A stretch of 59,438 bases of DNA from assembly GCA_048213135.1 (NCBI GenBank), contig PS015470.1, forward strand, positions 19,182 through 78,619, given 5' to 3'. Below are positions 44,233 through 55,096 of this stretch, in pieces. Below the pieces are notes generated by a model that searched no databases, was not told the DNA's origin, and was given only the letters and a program-made list of their open reading frames with translations. The first letter of the stretch is position 1. Every line of letters begins with the position of its first letter. The DNA is from Reclinomonas americana ATCC 50394 (taxonomy: Eukaryota; Jakobida; Jakobea; Jakobida). Position numbers and translations under genes: made by a program.

Positions 44233-44740
44233 NNNNNNNNNNNNNNNNNNNNNNNNNNNNNNNNNNNNNNNNNNNNNNNNNNNTGTGTGTGTGTGTGTGA
44301 CAGGACATCGCTTTGTGGGATCTGCGTGCTGGCAGTGTCGTTCAAGTGTACCACGGGCAGAAGAACGCCATGTGGTCACTTCGATCGTGCTTTATCGGTT
44401 CGTCTCTGTCTTCCCGAAGGTGATCTGCCACCATACTACATGTGCACTCACCTGCTTCTGTATGCAGGGGACGTGGCGCCACTGGTGTTGTCGGGCTCCG
44501 AGGACTCCTCCATCTCGGTGTGGGACGCAACGGGCAAGCTTGTCGATCGTCTGCACGGACACTGCGGTGTGTTTTCTTCTCTGCAAGCATGGGTGACCGA
44601 TTCACGGAAACTAATGACAACATGCAGGGACGGTCAACATGGTGGCCTCGAATCCAACCCGACCATTCCTGTTCGCCTCTGCTTCCGACGACCACACTGT
44701 CGGCCTGTGGAACTTGGTGCCATCGCCTAGTGAGCCGTAG
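42981..44740 (+). CDS. WDR26: WDR26/Gid7, GID-CTLH ubiquitin ligase subunit (5' probably partial)
   Basis: The first visible coding text aligns to the middle of WDR26: LICTTPASLQSVERA, then VVPPKRLELLLHQSLAHQHS, and then the WD40 propeller: HSDEVWCVQFSHNGQLLVSA, GHVDEISFLAWSPNDSLLLS, ALAWCSDGEHFFSAS, LSGSEDSSISVWDATGKLVD, SASDDHTVGLWNLVPS, with a TAG at 44738–44740. In-frame ATG 42981 is just before a good acceptor (GGTCGCAG), so it may be intronic. The LisH and CTLH domains expected upstream are absent and probably lie in the gap. Gid7/WDR26 recruits substrates and drives assembly of the CTLH E3 ligase. An intron contains a long GT repeat with an internal gap (44233–44283). Confidence 0.9.
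44178..44300 (+). repeat. GT dinucleotide microsatellite with gap
   Basis: An intron of WDR26 consists largely of GT units, interrupted by 51 N at 44233–44283. The gap most likely reflects unassembled repeat. Confidence 0.9.
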
Positions 44741-45349
44741 GTGTCTCGCGTGGCCTGCTGCCGCCAGTGTGCTGTATCTCTTTGTGTGTCATTTGTGTAA
44801 ATCGATTGTGTGCACTTGTGTATTTGTATATCTGCAGGCGGTGATAGACAGTGCGCTGCGTTTTATTGTTTTGCCGTGCGTGTTTGTGTGTGTGTGTGAG
44901 GTTACAAAGCAGTGGCACATGGCAAGAGATTCTGCTGCGTGAGGACTTTGATTGCGAGAGCAAGTGAGAGATTCTTGGCTTGGCCCAGTTTTCTGCATTG
45001 TATTTTCCGACAGCGTCGAGCGAACGCTACCTGCATCCTCACCGACTTCCACCTCCTGTTCCTTTTTTCACCCAAGTTGCGTTGCATGCACATCGAGCAG
45101 CGAGAGGGGTGAGAGGAGGGAGAACGGAGTGGAAGTTGCAGTTGTCTTGAGCTTTGCTTGCATTTTTTGTTTTTGTTCGCACATTTTCTGCTGCACATCG
45201 CTCTTGTTGTGCAAACCGTGCTTGCACATGTTTGTGGAGCATCGGGTTCGTTGTTCGTCGTCTGTTGCCTGGGGAATCATATTCTTCGTTTTGTGAGTAT
45301 TATTGTTGCTCATGTTGGGATTCCTCGGTTTGTTCCCAGCCGACAAGCA
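44741..45349. other. Intergenic region, nothing recognised
   Basis: About 610 bases, T-rich on the plus strand from 45150. Short ORFs in all frames show no motif. Part must be the leader of the LEA-like gene and the 3' untranslated region of WDR26. I saw no tRNA-like cloverleaf or snoRNA boxes by eye. Confidence 0.4.
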
Positions 45350-46435
45350 ATGGTGAGTGCTTCGCTTGCGCTGTTGTCGCCTTCCCCTGCCACACGTTTG
45401 ATCCCCTTTCTTTGCATCTGCGGCAGTCATCCTCCAAGGACACTTCACTCAGCGGCCGCACCGTGGAGGTATCTTGCCGAGTACGAATGCTGCTGCTTCA
45501 CAGTTCCGCGCACCAATTTTGCTGGCACACAGACGCACAAGACAACCACGGTGGAGACGATTCCGGAGACGGTGCCGATCGAGGAGGCCAAGAGCGCCGG
45601 TGAAAAAGTCATCGAGGCCGCCTCGGTGGCCATTGGCAAGGTCAAGTCGGCGGCCACGGCCGCCTCCGACCGGGTGAGGGAGGTGGCGCACCAAGTGTAC
45701 GACAAGGTGACGCACGCGACCGGCATTGTCAAGGACGAGGGCGCGGTAGCTGCGACCGGCACCACCGGCACCACCTCAACGACGGAGGAATCGACTGGCG
45801 AGAGCAAGGGTATCGTCACCAAGGCCAAGGAGGCCGTCGTGCATGCCGCTGAAAAGGTCAAGGATGTGACCGGCGCGGCCGTGGAGAAGACCAAGGAGCT
45901 GGCCAAGAAGGCCGTGGGTGCCTCCGACACCGAAACCACCGACACGTCCACGACTGCACCAGTGTCGGAGAAGTCCGGCCAGGCCTGGGAGGCCACCAAG
46001 CAGACGACGTCGCAGGGCGCCGGCAAGGTGTCGGAGAAGGCTGGCGAGGCGTGGGAGGGCACCAAGGATACGGCACGTGCGGCCAAGGACACGGTGGCGG
46101 AGAAGGCCATGGTGGCCAAGGATACGGTCGCGGAGAAGGCGCAAGTGGCCAAGGACACGGTGGCGGAGAAGGCGCAGACAGCCAAGGACACGACGGTGCG
46201 TGCAGCAGAGCGCGCTCGGCCGTACGCAGAAGTGGCGGCCGAGAAGACCAAGAGTGCGGGCCAGGATGTCGCCGAAGGCACGCGCAAGGGTGGCGAGCAC
46301 GTGAAACAGGGGGCGGCCGAGTTCACCGAGGGCGTGTCAAGTGCAGCCGAGAAGACCAAGAGCGCCGGACAGGATATCGTCGAGGGTGCGAAACAGGGCG
46401 CCCAGTCCACTCGCCAGTCGCGCCAGCACGTGTAA
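45350..46435 (+). CDS. LEA-like protein with 11-residue amphipathic repeats
   Basis: The model has a first coding exon of only ATG (45350–45352), a 42-base second exon SSSKDTSLSGRTVE (45427–45468), and a long third exon (45533–46435). Together they give about 315 residues in frame. The sequence is Ala/Lys/Glu/Thr-rich, almost without aromatics, and has no signal peptide. It contains near-perfect 11-mers such as KDTVAEKAMVA, KDTVAEKAQVA and KDTVAEKAQTA (46087–46205). There are also repeats of AAEKTKSAGQD. These are hallmarks of group 3 late-embryogenesis-abundant proteins, which stay unfolded in water and become helical on drying, protecting membranes and enzymes. Apolipoprotein- or perilipin-like lipid-droplet coat helices are an alternative. 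Encystment or desiccation tolerance is inferred only. Confidence 0.7.
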   Translation: MVSASLALLSPSPATRLIPFLCICGSHPPRTLHSAAAPWRYLAEYECCCFTVPRTNFAGTQTHKTTTVETIPETVPIEEAKSAGEKVIEAASVAIGKVKSAATAASDRVREVAHQVYDKVTHATGIVKDEGAVAATGTTGTTSTTEESTGESKGIVTKAKEAVVHAAEKVKDVTGAAVEKTKELAKKAVGASDTETTDTSTTAPVSEKSGQAWEATKQTTSQGAGKVSEKAGEAWEGTKDTARAAKDTVAEKAMVAKDTVAEKAQVAKDTVAEKAQTAKDTTVRAAERARPYAEVAAEKTKSAGQDVAEGTRKGGEHVKQGAAEFTEGVSSAAEKTKSAGQDIVEGAKQGAQSTRQSRQHV

Positions 46436-46556
46436 GCATGCTCGTCAGCCAAGCAAGTGACGACTTTTCACAATCGATGAATGCATTGATTGATTGTGTC
46501 CTGTGAGTCCGTTGTCGCTTTTTGCTTGAGAGAGAGAGAGAGAGAGGGAGGCCACG

Positions 46557-48314
46557 ATGAAGCTCGACACAGTGATGCCGTACGCCACTGGTCTGCTTGT
46601 TATGATCGCAGTGGCCGCGATTGCCGCCGCCTTTGGCTACAATCGAGGTCAGTCAGTGCACTTGTCTCTTGCAGAGAGAGAGAGAGAGAGAGAGAGACTC
46701 ACCATCAGGCCTTCATTCTTCTCTTCACACTCCCTCCTATACTCACACTCGTATTCAATGTCACAGGCGCCCACATGGCGGCAGACACGATTCGTCAACA
46801 GATTGAAGATTCTCTGAAGGAGAGCAACAATGAGGGAGAGGGCGATCAGGCGCCGCAAGAGGGCGACAAGAGCGCATTGCACGTGGCAGGCGACAAGGAT
46901 GGCGAGCTGGCACGAGCGCTCACTGATCGCATGAAGCGAATGCGAGAGCGTGGCGAAGCGTGGGCGACACATGCGGTGCGAGTGGCGCGCGAAGAGACGA
47001 GAAAGGAGCTGGAGAAGTGCAAGCAGCAACTGGAGCGCGCTCTGACTGGCTCCACCAGTGGCAGTGACAGCAAGGCTGTCCCTGGCTCGACAATCGATAA
47101 GCCGCCATCGTCAGCAGTGCCCGCGCAGTCGCTGGAAAAGGCGACGCGTTGTGGTAGTGTCGGTGAGCGCTGTCTTGTTGGTACTAGGATCGACATAGCT
47201 GCTGATTTCTGTGCGCTGCGCAGGCGAGCATGTGGATCCGTGGAAGCCACTGGCCGTAAACTGTCCGGGCGTCGCCCAGTTCCGCGGCAGTCCGCGCTAC
47301 GGTGTGGGATGATAGGTTCTGGTTGCGATTGGTGGGGAGTGTGCGCTGATATGTTCGGTTTCGATCTCGTGCAGGTGGGTGGACGGTGTGCGAGTCGGCG
47401 ATCTCGTCCATGCGCAAAGTGTACTCGATTGGCGTCGGCACCGACATTTCGTGGGATGTCGACATGATGCAATTGTACAATAGCGAGATCTGGGCGTGTT
47501 GCGTCGCGCGCGCACGATCGACGTGGTGATTCTCTTTTTTGTGCTCACGGAGCTGACTATGCAGACGATCCTACACCCGTGTCGATTGCTTTTGTGGAGA
47601 AGCAGTCGCCCAACCCTCATTTCCACTTCTTCCCACTCGGCATTGGCGCCACGAACAAGGACGATGTGGAGATGTTCCTCGACGAGGTGCGTGGTGGCGG
47701 TGGTGGGGATTGAGCGACTGTGTGCTTATGGATGAAACGTGCAGGGCCTCGACACCTCCTTCCGCCCGGGCGGCCTGAAGATCTCGAATCCGAAAAAGAC
47801 CGCCAAGATCAGCATTCGCACGCTGCAGTATCTGATGGAGAAGAACAGTTGCGATCACCAGCGATACCCGCTGTGTTTGCACGCGATTGACATGAGCGCC
47901 ACCAGATCACCGCCAAATCGACTTGTTAAAGATGGACGTGGAGGGTGAGTGGGTTGGTGGCTGCGCATGCTCGTTGGGTGCGTGCGACTGAGAACACGTA
48001 CTTTTTGCAGGCTTCGAGTTCGATATTGTCGAGGCGTGGCACAAGGTTGTCTTCTATCACCCCCACTCTCCCTCGTCTACCTCTCTCACGTACCTCTATG
48101 TGTGCAGAACGGCCGTCCACTGTGCGTCGACCAGATCCTGATCGAGTTGCATCACCGTTTCTTGCCCGTTTCCGGTGATGAACAGGAAAAGGCCGCGCAC
48201 ACCCTTGTGACACGGATGCACGAACTCGGCTATCGGCTCTTCAAGAACATCAAGAACGAAGAGTTCTCCTTCTTCTGCTGCGGAGGCTGTATGACCGGCT
48301 GCGACGCTCGATGA
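46557..48314 (+). CDS. METTL24-type methyltransferase-domain protein, type II membrane anchor
   Basis: It starts MKLDTVMPYATGLLVMIAVA and continues AIAAAFGYNRG, an N-terminal membrane anchor with a short cytosolic end. A stalk exon is helical and charged (RMKRMRERGEAWATHAVRV). The luminal domain has VCESAISSMRKVYSIGVGTD, PVSIAFVEKQSPNPHFHFFP, LLKMDVEGFEFDIVEAW, QILIELHHRF and a cysteine-rich end FFCCGGCMTGCDAR (TGA at 48312–48314). The YSIGVGTD, KMDVEGFE and LIELHHRF signatures match the Methyltransf_22/METTL24 group related to FkbM. SAM dependence is by family; the substrate is unknown. Golgi or ER placement is inferred from the anchor. A GA microsatellite sits both just upstream and in intron 1. 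Confidence 0.8.
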
Positions 48315-48369
48315 AGATGATTGTTTGTTGGTTTTGGTGTCGTGTCCTCGCGTCCTCTTCCAAAGATCG

Positions 48370-51151
48370 ATGGGAGGTGGTGCAAGCAACGGTGCAGGTG
48401 GCAAAGACGGTGGTGGCAGTCTGGCGTCAGGCGGCGTGCCGATCACCAGAACGCTCTCCATTCGTCCCGACGAAGACAAGCCTGTTGTGATAAAGCGTTT
48501 CGTCTTCTCTCACACACACGCACACAGACACANNNNNNNNNNNNNNNNNNNNNNNNNNNNNNNNNNNNNNNNNNNNNNNNNNNNNNNNNNNNNNNNNNNN
48601 NNNNNNNNNNNNNNNNNNNNNNNNNNNNNNNNNNNNNCTACATGTGTACACTCTCCACGCTGAGCCTCATCATCTTGTGTGGCGATCTGTGTGAGCAGTG
48701 ACCGATGAGCAACGATTCAAGATCGTCACGCGTTTCCGACAACTCAGGTGGGTCGCTCTCCCCCTCCTCCTCCTCCTCCTCCTTCTTCCTTCCTTCCCTC
48801 CTCTCTCTCTCTCTCTCTCTGATCAGTCTGCTGATGTGTGCGCGCATCAACAGCGATGGTCAACCGACATTGAGTCGCGATCGCTTATGTGCGGCGCTGG
48901 GCGGCGATCACGTGTTTGCCGGTCGTATCTTCGACGTGCTGTTGCGCTTTGGTGAGCAAGTGGCGGCCGCATCAGCTGCGGCCAAGTCGACGGGCAAGGG
49001 TACGCGCACTCTCCTCACGATAAATGATGTGTGTGTCGCTGACCATGTCACCAGGTCGCAAGGCAGCTGCACCTCCTGCACCGCCGCCACTCACGGAGCT
49101 CACAGAGGAGCACATGCTGCAGTGCTTTGCGCACATTCAGGATCCTGCGCGCACTGTGCAGTGTTGCGTTGACTGTCGCTTGCAGGCTTCTGGAGCACTA
49201 CTCATCGCCCGTCGCAGTTGTCATGGCGCTCTTTGACATGGACGGCGATGGGCGGTTGAGCGAAGACGATGCGGTTGCGTCGCTGGCCGACAAGACCGAG
49301 AGATACGGGCCCGAGGCCGTGTGGGAGGGCAGCATGCTGGCCGCCCTGCGACTGTGGATCAGCGGCATGAACGACGACGACGACGACGACGACGTGTCGT
49401 CGCCTGCCAGTGCTGGTGAGTGCGAGTCGAGGCAGCAGTTCTATATGTTTTCCATCGAGCTCACCCGGAGCACAGCCCCGGTCGACGTGGTAACCTTCCG
49501 CGACATCATGTCGCGGGCCAAGGAGAGCGAAAACGAGCGTCAACGACGCGCCTCGGCTGTCGCGTACGGCAGGTGCGTTGCTTGTTCCTCCTCGGACTGC
49601 TTTCCCTGTATTGACAACTGGAGATGCAGTGCGGAGCCTCCAGCTGCAGCAGCGAGTCGAAGACTAGCTCCACCCGAATCGCAGCGCCGATCGTCGAGAA
49701 GTCCAAGTCCACGATGATGCAGTCGCCAACAGTGTACAAAGCGCGTCCTGTGTCGTGTCAGTTTCAACATATGGAGCTGAGAAAGCGACAAGGCGGCACT
49801 GCCGATGCCAGCATACAGCACGAGTCACAGTCTACACAAGCGCCCTACGCCTCCTGGGCGTCGCTCACCAAACTGGGCGTCGTCGATGTGATCAATCAAG
49901 TGCGTTTTGAGCGAGTGTGTGTGCGTGAGAGAGTGCGTGAGTCGCTCACATTGCACGCACGTGCGAGAGACAGGCTGAAGACGCGGCGTATGCGCTGTGT
50001 GTGGAGGAGCTGACAGTGCGCGTGCATGTGGAAGATCAACAATCACTGATCAAGATCGATATGCGCGTCGACAACTCGCGCCCTCGCCTCACTGGCGACA
50101 GCACCGATGTTTCGTGTCTGTCGGTGCTGTTGAGTGAATGAGAGAAGGTGCTCACTTGCCTTTGTGTCTCTGGTGACAGTCGCCTCGCGCCCTCGAGTTT
50201 CGATTCCCGGTCTCTGAGCTGGGCGGACCTGTCGACGACCTCACTGTGCGTTGGTCGTGGTGTTTTTCGTGCATGTTGTTGGAGTGCGAGGTGGACTCAT
50301 GCGCCAGAGCACGCAGATCAAGGTCAACGGCAAGCTCATTCGCGGGCACATTCGCATGTGCGACTCTCCTGGTTCGTGTGCTGCGGCTTCGCACTCCTTC
50401 CTGGTCGCAGCTGACTCTCCTTATCTGTTGCGCAGGCGAGCAGACGCTCGACGAGTCGCTGGCGGTGTTCCGCGCCAAGTTGGATGCGGTGGGCGACGAG
50501 CCGCAGCTGCGGATATTGGTGTCGTACACGTCGCAGTTGACCATGGACAAGGAGGTTTGCATGTGCGCGTTGGTGTTGCGCGTGACGTGGTTGCTTACGT
50601 TGTGTGTGGCGTTGCAGGATCGCTGCTTCTTCTTCCCGGTGGCGATCCTGCCCATTGAGCCCACGATCTTTCAGGTGGACGTCAGCATGCCGGGTCGCAT
50701 CACGCTGCTGAGGTACAGCTGATTTCAACCAGTGCTCGTTGCTCTCTTGCTCACACCCTGGGGTGGGGATGTGTGAACAGATCACCCACGCACGACGTGC
50801 GAGTGAACACCAATGGTCGCGATGGTGTGGCGTACCTGCAGAGTACCGCCGGCCGCGGCAATGCACAGGCAAAAGTCAAGGTGCGATGGGTACTTCCGCC
50901 TTCCACGTGCGCGCGCACACTGTTCCTCTGATCCATTGTAAGCGAGTGCAGATGTCGTCGGGGCGGCAAATCACCGTGCCGGTGGGTGCGCTGTTCGCGC
51001 TTCTCATCACTGTGGGCGAGGATGTCAAGCCGTCGTGCGCCGACCCAATGACCGTGCTAATCTTTGTCATATTCCTGGTGACGGTGGTCGGTGTGTTGCT
51101 GTACCAGTCGATGATGGAGGGAGACAGGCCGCTGATAACTCGACAATTGTA

Positions 51152-51152
<1 letters not shown>
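48370..51152 (+). CDS. EF-hand protein with myristoylation-like start and C-terminal membrane anchor
   Basis: The start MGGGASNGAGGKDGGGSLAS fits the N-myristoylation rule (Gly2, Ser6). After an intron with a gap (48533–48637) come VTDEQRFKIVTRFRQL and INSDGQPTLSRDRLCAALGG, which resemble the N-terminal half of calcineurin B/CHP proteins. A canonical EF loop, DMDGDGRLSEDD, follows. Downstream exons are beta-rich: YALCVEELTVRVHVEDQQ, EFRFPVSELGGPVDD, TQIKVNGKLIRGHIRMCDSP, QLRILVSYTSQLTMDKE. A final hydrophobic span (MTVLIFVIFLVTVVGVLLYQ) sits just before the C-terminus, with a TAA at 51150–51152. The two halves join only if the acceptor at about 49652 is used. The upstream acceptor at about 49629 would end the protein at 49717 with an RS-rich tail. 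One gene is favoured because otherwise the second ORF would start inside the first stop. Confidence 0.6.
48533..48637. other. Assembly gap
   Basis: 105 N directly after a CA-rich run (CACACACACGCACACAGACA) inside an intron of the EF-hand gene. Confidence 0.95.

Positions 51153-51193
<41 letters not shown>
51153..51193 (+). repeat. ATG/GAT trinucleotide microsatellite
   Basis: About thirteen ATG units lie directly after the EF-hand gene stop. They separate it from the convergent Kelch gene, whose stop is at 51218. Confidence 0.9.
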
Positions 51194-51217
51194 CCGATGA
51201 CGGAAATGGTGCACGAT

Positions 51218-52994
51218 CTACCGGCCGATAATGTGCTTATCCACAGGCTGGCCGGTGGAGCCGCCGAACGCATGCAGTATGTTGTCGACAATGCAGCACG
51301 TGGTCTCACGAAGCGGTCCCGGCAGTGAACCTGCGACACACAAAAATCAGTTCGCAGCTCAGTGGAGCGGGATACCGCCTGCTGCAGCTCACCAGCCACT
51401 TTCTCCCATCGCATGGAATCGAGATCGAGGCTGTAGGCGTCGGCGTAGATTGGTTCCGCATCTGTCTCGGGCACCGCCGATCCGCCGACCACCATTGCGT
51501 ACTTGTCCGTCTGACAGGTGCCAAAGTGCATGCATTCTTCCGGCACTGCGTAGGAGGGGGAGTGAGTCTCTTGGTGAAGAGCGCGTAGCTGCCAGGTGCG
51601 AAACTCTTCGTGCCGTCCATCCACGCATTCGAACGCGGATCTGCAAGCGCGACAATGTGAGGCACAAGAAGAGATCTAATTCACATGACGATGCGGAGTG
51701 ACACACCGAAAAAGTGCACCAGCTGGCCATCATGGCATCCGCCGTACAGCAGAATGCGACCATCGGCGGCGAGACACGCACCGTGTCCGTATCGCTTCGT
51801 TGGCAACTTGCTGTCGGTGACCCACTTGTCGGCATTCGGATCGTACGTGCGGTGGCCATTCTGCGCCTGCACTCCACCCAGTACATGAATGCGACCTTCA
51901 CGGTCACACACACCGGCGGCCTAACGCAGCACCACGTGTAAGGAACGAAGAAAGGCAGCTCTGCAGAGACCTGCGGTTCGACACACCAGCCAACCGCACG
52001 TCACACGACCACCGGTCTTGGTGAACGATCGTGACATTGAGTCGTACATGTACGCACTGCCGCCGGGATCGCCACGAATGTAGCCGCCACAGAGCAGGAC
52101 TCGGTCGTCGAACATGGGCACCGCCACCAATCCTGCGCGGCACGAGTGTGAGCGTGCTTGCAAAAAGACACACTGTGTCGTCTATCCCTCCGAACCTCGA
52201 GCGGCAAAGGGCAGCCGCGCCACTTGCTCAAATGAGTCGGTCGTCGGCGAGTAGCGCAGAACTACATCAGATTCCACACCGTCCACCGTCCGTCCACCAA
52301 ACAAATGCACGGATGCTGCGCACAGTACACGTCGTCGTCGTGAGTGACGACGCAAACAAAAAACCCTTCAGCACAATCAACGAACCACCGCGATCAGTGA
52401 CTGCGCAAGCACTCTGCGACAGTGCCAGTGGCAGTGGTGTGGCGCAGGTGAATGTCAGTGGCTGTGTTGGATTGAAGCCTGCACATTCACGGAGTCAGTG
52501 CAGTGACACGGAGCACGGCGACTGCGAGCGATTCGCACCCTTGACACGACCGCGTGCATCGCCGGCTCCTGCAGCGTCACCACGCCACGCAGCACGCAGA
52601 GCGGTCAGTGCCCTTCCGCCGTCCACCGACGCCAGCGAGGCAAACGACGACGATGCGAGAAGATCGGCCGCCGGATCTGCAACGCCGGCCGCGACCGGCA
52701 CGAGAGCAAACCGAATCGAGCTGAGCAAACCCGGCAGCGAGTCGAGACGCTGTGACAGGGAACATCGTCAGCAACCATACCATCATGTGACGAAGCATCA
52801 GCAGAGTAGAGTACACCAACCGTGGCAGGCTCATGATTGACCCACGACAGCACGGCCTTCAGCAACTCGAGCTCCGACTCGGCTTGTACATCGTCACGCT
52901 TCAGCAGCTCGGTCAGCAGGTCGGCCGGAATCGTCAGGAACTCTCGCGACTTGGATGCATGCTTGAAGTGCTCGGCGGCGTACTTCATGCATGC
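51218..52994 (-). CDS. BACK–Kelch protein (5' partial)
   Basis: Read on the minus strand, the first visible exon is a BACK domain: MKYAAEHFKHASKSREFLTI, LLTELLKRDDVQAESELELL and KAVLSWVNHEP. It continues LLSSIRFALVPVAAGVADP. Kelch repeats follow: VPMFDDRVLLCGGYIRGDPG, GRIHVLGGVQAQNGHRTYDP, GHGACLAADGRILLYGGCHD, KYAMVVGGSAVPE with LDSMRWEKVAGEL, and the last blade CCIVDNILHAFGGSTGQPVD before the TAG (51218–51220). BTB–BACK–Kelch proteins are usually adaptors for cullin-3 ubiquitin ligases. The BTB domain needed for that is not visible; an acceptor at 52995 shows that at least one more exon lay upstream, in or beyond the 20-N gap at 53057. Confidence 0.85.
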
Positions 52995-53056
52995 CTGCAC
53001 ATGACATGCCACTAGTGAGTGGCGGTGGGCACGCACAGAGACACCAGTTGGGGTAA

Positions 53057-53076
53057 NNNNNNNNNNNNNNNNNNNN
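53057..53076. other. Assembly gap, 20 N
   Basis: Both flanking genes are on the minus strand. The left lacks its BTB exons and the right lacks its last exon, so several hundred bases must be missing. Confidence 0.9.
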
Positions 53077-55096
53077 AAAAGTCAGCAGCACAAAGATCCA
53101 GATGGCCTGAATGTTCTCGAACAGCGTGCTTCAGGGAGGAGGGAGGGGTGTCAGCACAGAGGGCGGAGGGACACTCAAAAGGCGCGTGGGAAAACACACC
53201 GGTAGAATGTGTAGTAGTTCAGCAGAGTGGTGACAATACCCATAAAGTAGTACAACGAGCCGCCGACCTTGCCGGCGTCGATGCCTCGTCCCACCACCTC
53301 CATCAGCGACTGGATCACCGTCATGATGGTGAGGAACACCAAAAAGTAACCGTAGTAGGCGTAGGTGCCGGCAGCGGCGGAATTGGCCTGCGACTGGAAG
53401 AAGGAAGCAAAGGACTCGCCGAACTGGTACACGGCCAGCGTGAACATCATGAAGAGCGAGCAGAGAATGTACTGTGGCGGGTGGGAGGGAAGGAGGTAAT
53501 TTCAGCGCCACAGTGGAGAAGGAGGACGGAAGAGTGAAGGTCAGGGTACCTGCCGCACAGGCGAGACACAGAGACGGAGTGGTGCCTCGCTTCCGCTGAC
53601 GACGCCGCGCAGAACACGCGTGTTGGCCGACGAAGTGGACGTCAGATCGCTCTGCAGCGCCGACGTGGCCAAGGCGGTGGTCGGCAGCAGCGACTCACTC
53701 AGCGTTTCCGTCTTGGTCGTCGCCACTGAAATAATCGGGAACACTGCGCCAGATAGAGAGGTTTGTTAGAAAGGGCACTTCTGTACGCGCACCGACTGTG
53801 TCGACGCACGTGGTTGGGCAGTGAGCGTAAAGTGCGTGCTTTGTGGTACCACATAGGCCGATGCGGCACTCTCGCCGTCCATGTCGCCTTGACCTGGTGT
53901 TTCGGAATTTGAGTCACACAATGAGAGGAGGAGGAGGGGACGATGTGGACGCAACTCTCTTTGTCGGGGGCGTCATCGATGGGTAGCATGGCCGCCTCCT
54001 TGGCTCGCTGCAGTTCGTTCCACTCTCGCCGCAACGGGAACAGACACCAGTACGTGTACACCAGGAATACAATGAGGCCGGACAGGTATGGCGGAAAAAC
54101 GCGGAACGGAACCGTGTCGGTGACGGGGAGACGGATTCTGCGACACACGCACGCGATGAGCATCTCCCTGCACAGCAACAACAACACCAACAACAACAGC
54201 GTCTGCAAAAGGTACGCACCTGATGAACACATAATCCAGCACCATGATTATTCCTTGCGAGATGAACAGCAGAATGATTTGCGAACGCAATCCAAAGCCC
54301 GGAATGCCAAACGACATGCAGTGCAGCAGGATAAAGTACGCCAGAATGGACCACCAGAGACCAGAGCCGTAGGCCCACACGTAGATGTTGATGCAACCGG
54401 GACACGGGCCGCCGGCGCCGAGTGGCGGCAAGAAAATCAGATACGTGAGGAAGGCACCGATAAAGATGGTCGACAGCGCCACGCGCAAGCTGCTCCAGTA
54501 CAGACGACGGAAGGCCAGTGTCTCCAGCGCCACAGTAATCGTGTGCTCCGTGCCCAGCGCCTCCGCCCGCAGCTGATCATAGTTGGACACTCCTCGCCGA
54601 CGCGGTGACATGAGCGCCAGCTCCTTGCCCTCCGCCGAGTGGCGTGTCTCCCGCATGTCCACACCATGGTTACCAGCAGCCGCTGCAGCCTCGTGTGCTG
54701 CATGTGTGCCGGCCTCGCGACGAATGAGCTCCGCATCGCCCTTTGTTCACATGTCAGTTGCAGGCGCAGGCAAGTGAGCAGGGAATGGCCATGCGAGTGT
54801 TCTTTACCTTGAGGAGACCCACAGCTGCGTGCAAGGAAGTGGTGCTGCTGGCGGGGTTGCTGCGCGGAGGCGCGATTCGAGTGGGCGCGGCGGCCAGCAA
54901 TTCGTGTGATGTGGCCGCCGCCCATGGAACGTACATGTTGCTGAGGGAGCCTTGATGCGACTGTCGTGCCTGCGTGAGTGTGTGTGAGAGGGAGAGAGGG
55001 TAGTGAGTGAGCGAGTGCGCGTGAGACTGCGGAGTTCTTCTCGCAGTGCGCACAGACCTCCTCGGCGGAGCGCACCGAGAGCTGTCGGTCGCTCAT
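53077..55096 (-). CDS. Multi-span membrane protein, unassigned (3' partial)
   Basis: It starts at 55096 (MSDRQLSVRSAEE, first exon to 55058). The cytosolic N-terminal region of about 120 residues includes RRRGVSNYDQLRAEALGTEH. Hydrophobic spans follow: VALSTIFIGAFLTYLIFLPP, SGLWWSILAYFILLHCMSF, IILLFISQGIIMVLDYVFI, YLSGLIVFLVYTYWCLFP, LFMMFTLAVYQFGESFASFF, YYGYFLVFLTIMTVIQSLME, YYFMGIVTTLLNYYTFYR, and NIQAIWIFVLLTF at the gap. Seven to eight spans with a long cytosolic loop between the fourth and fifth resemble plant THH1/TOM-type or other seven-span proteins, but I see no diagnostic motif. The stop is lost in the gap. Confidence 0.7.

Noticed and set aside
44741-45349. tRNA or snoRNA in the largest plain spacer
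   Set aside because: No cloverleaf, A/B box pair or C/D boxes were seen by eye; a covariance search would be needed to exclude them fully.
49714-51152. A separate gene starting at the ATG that overlaps the stop at 49717
   Set aside because: An ATGA overlap is a prokaryotic habit; a second acceptor keeps frame across the junction, so one gene with two possible endings is simpler.
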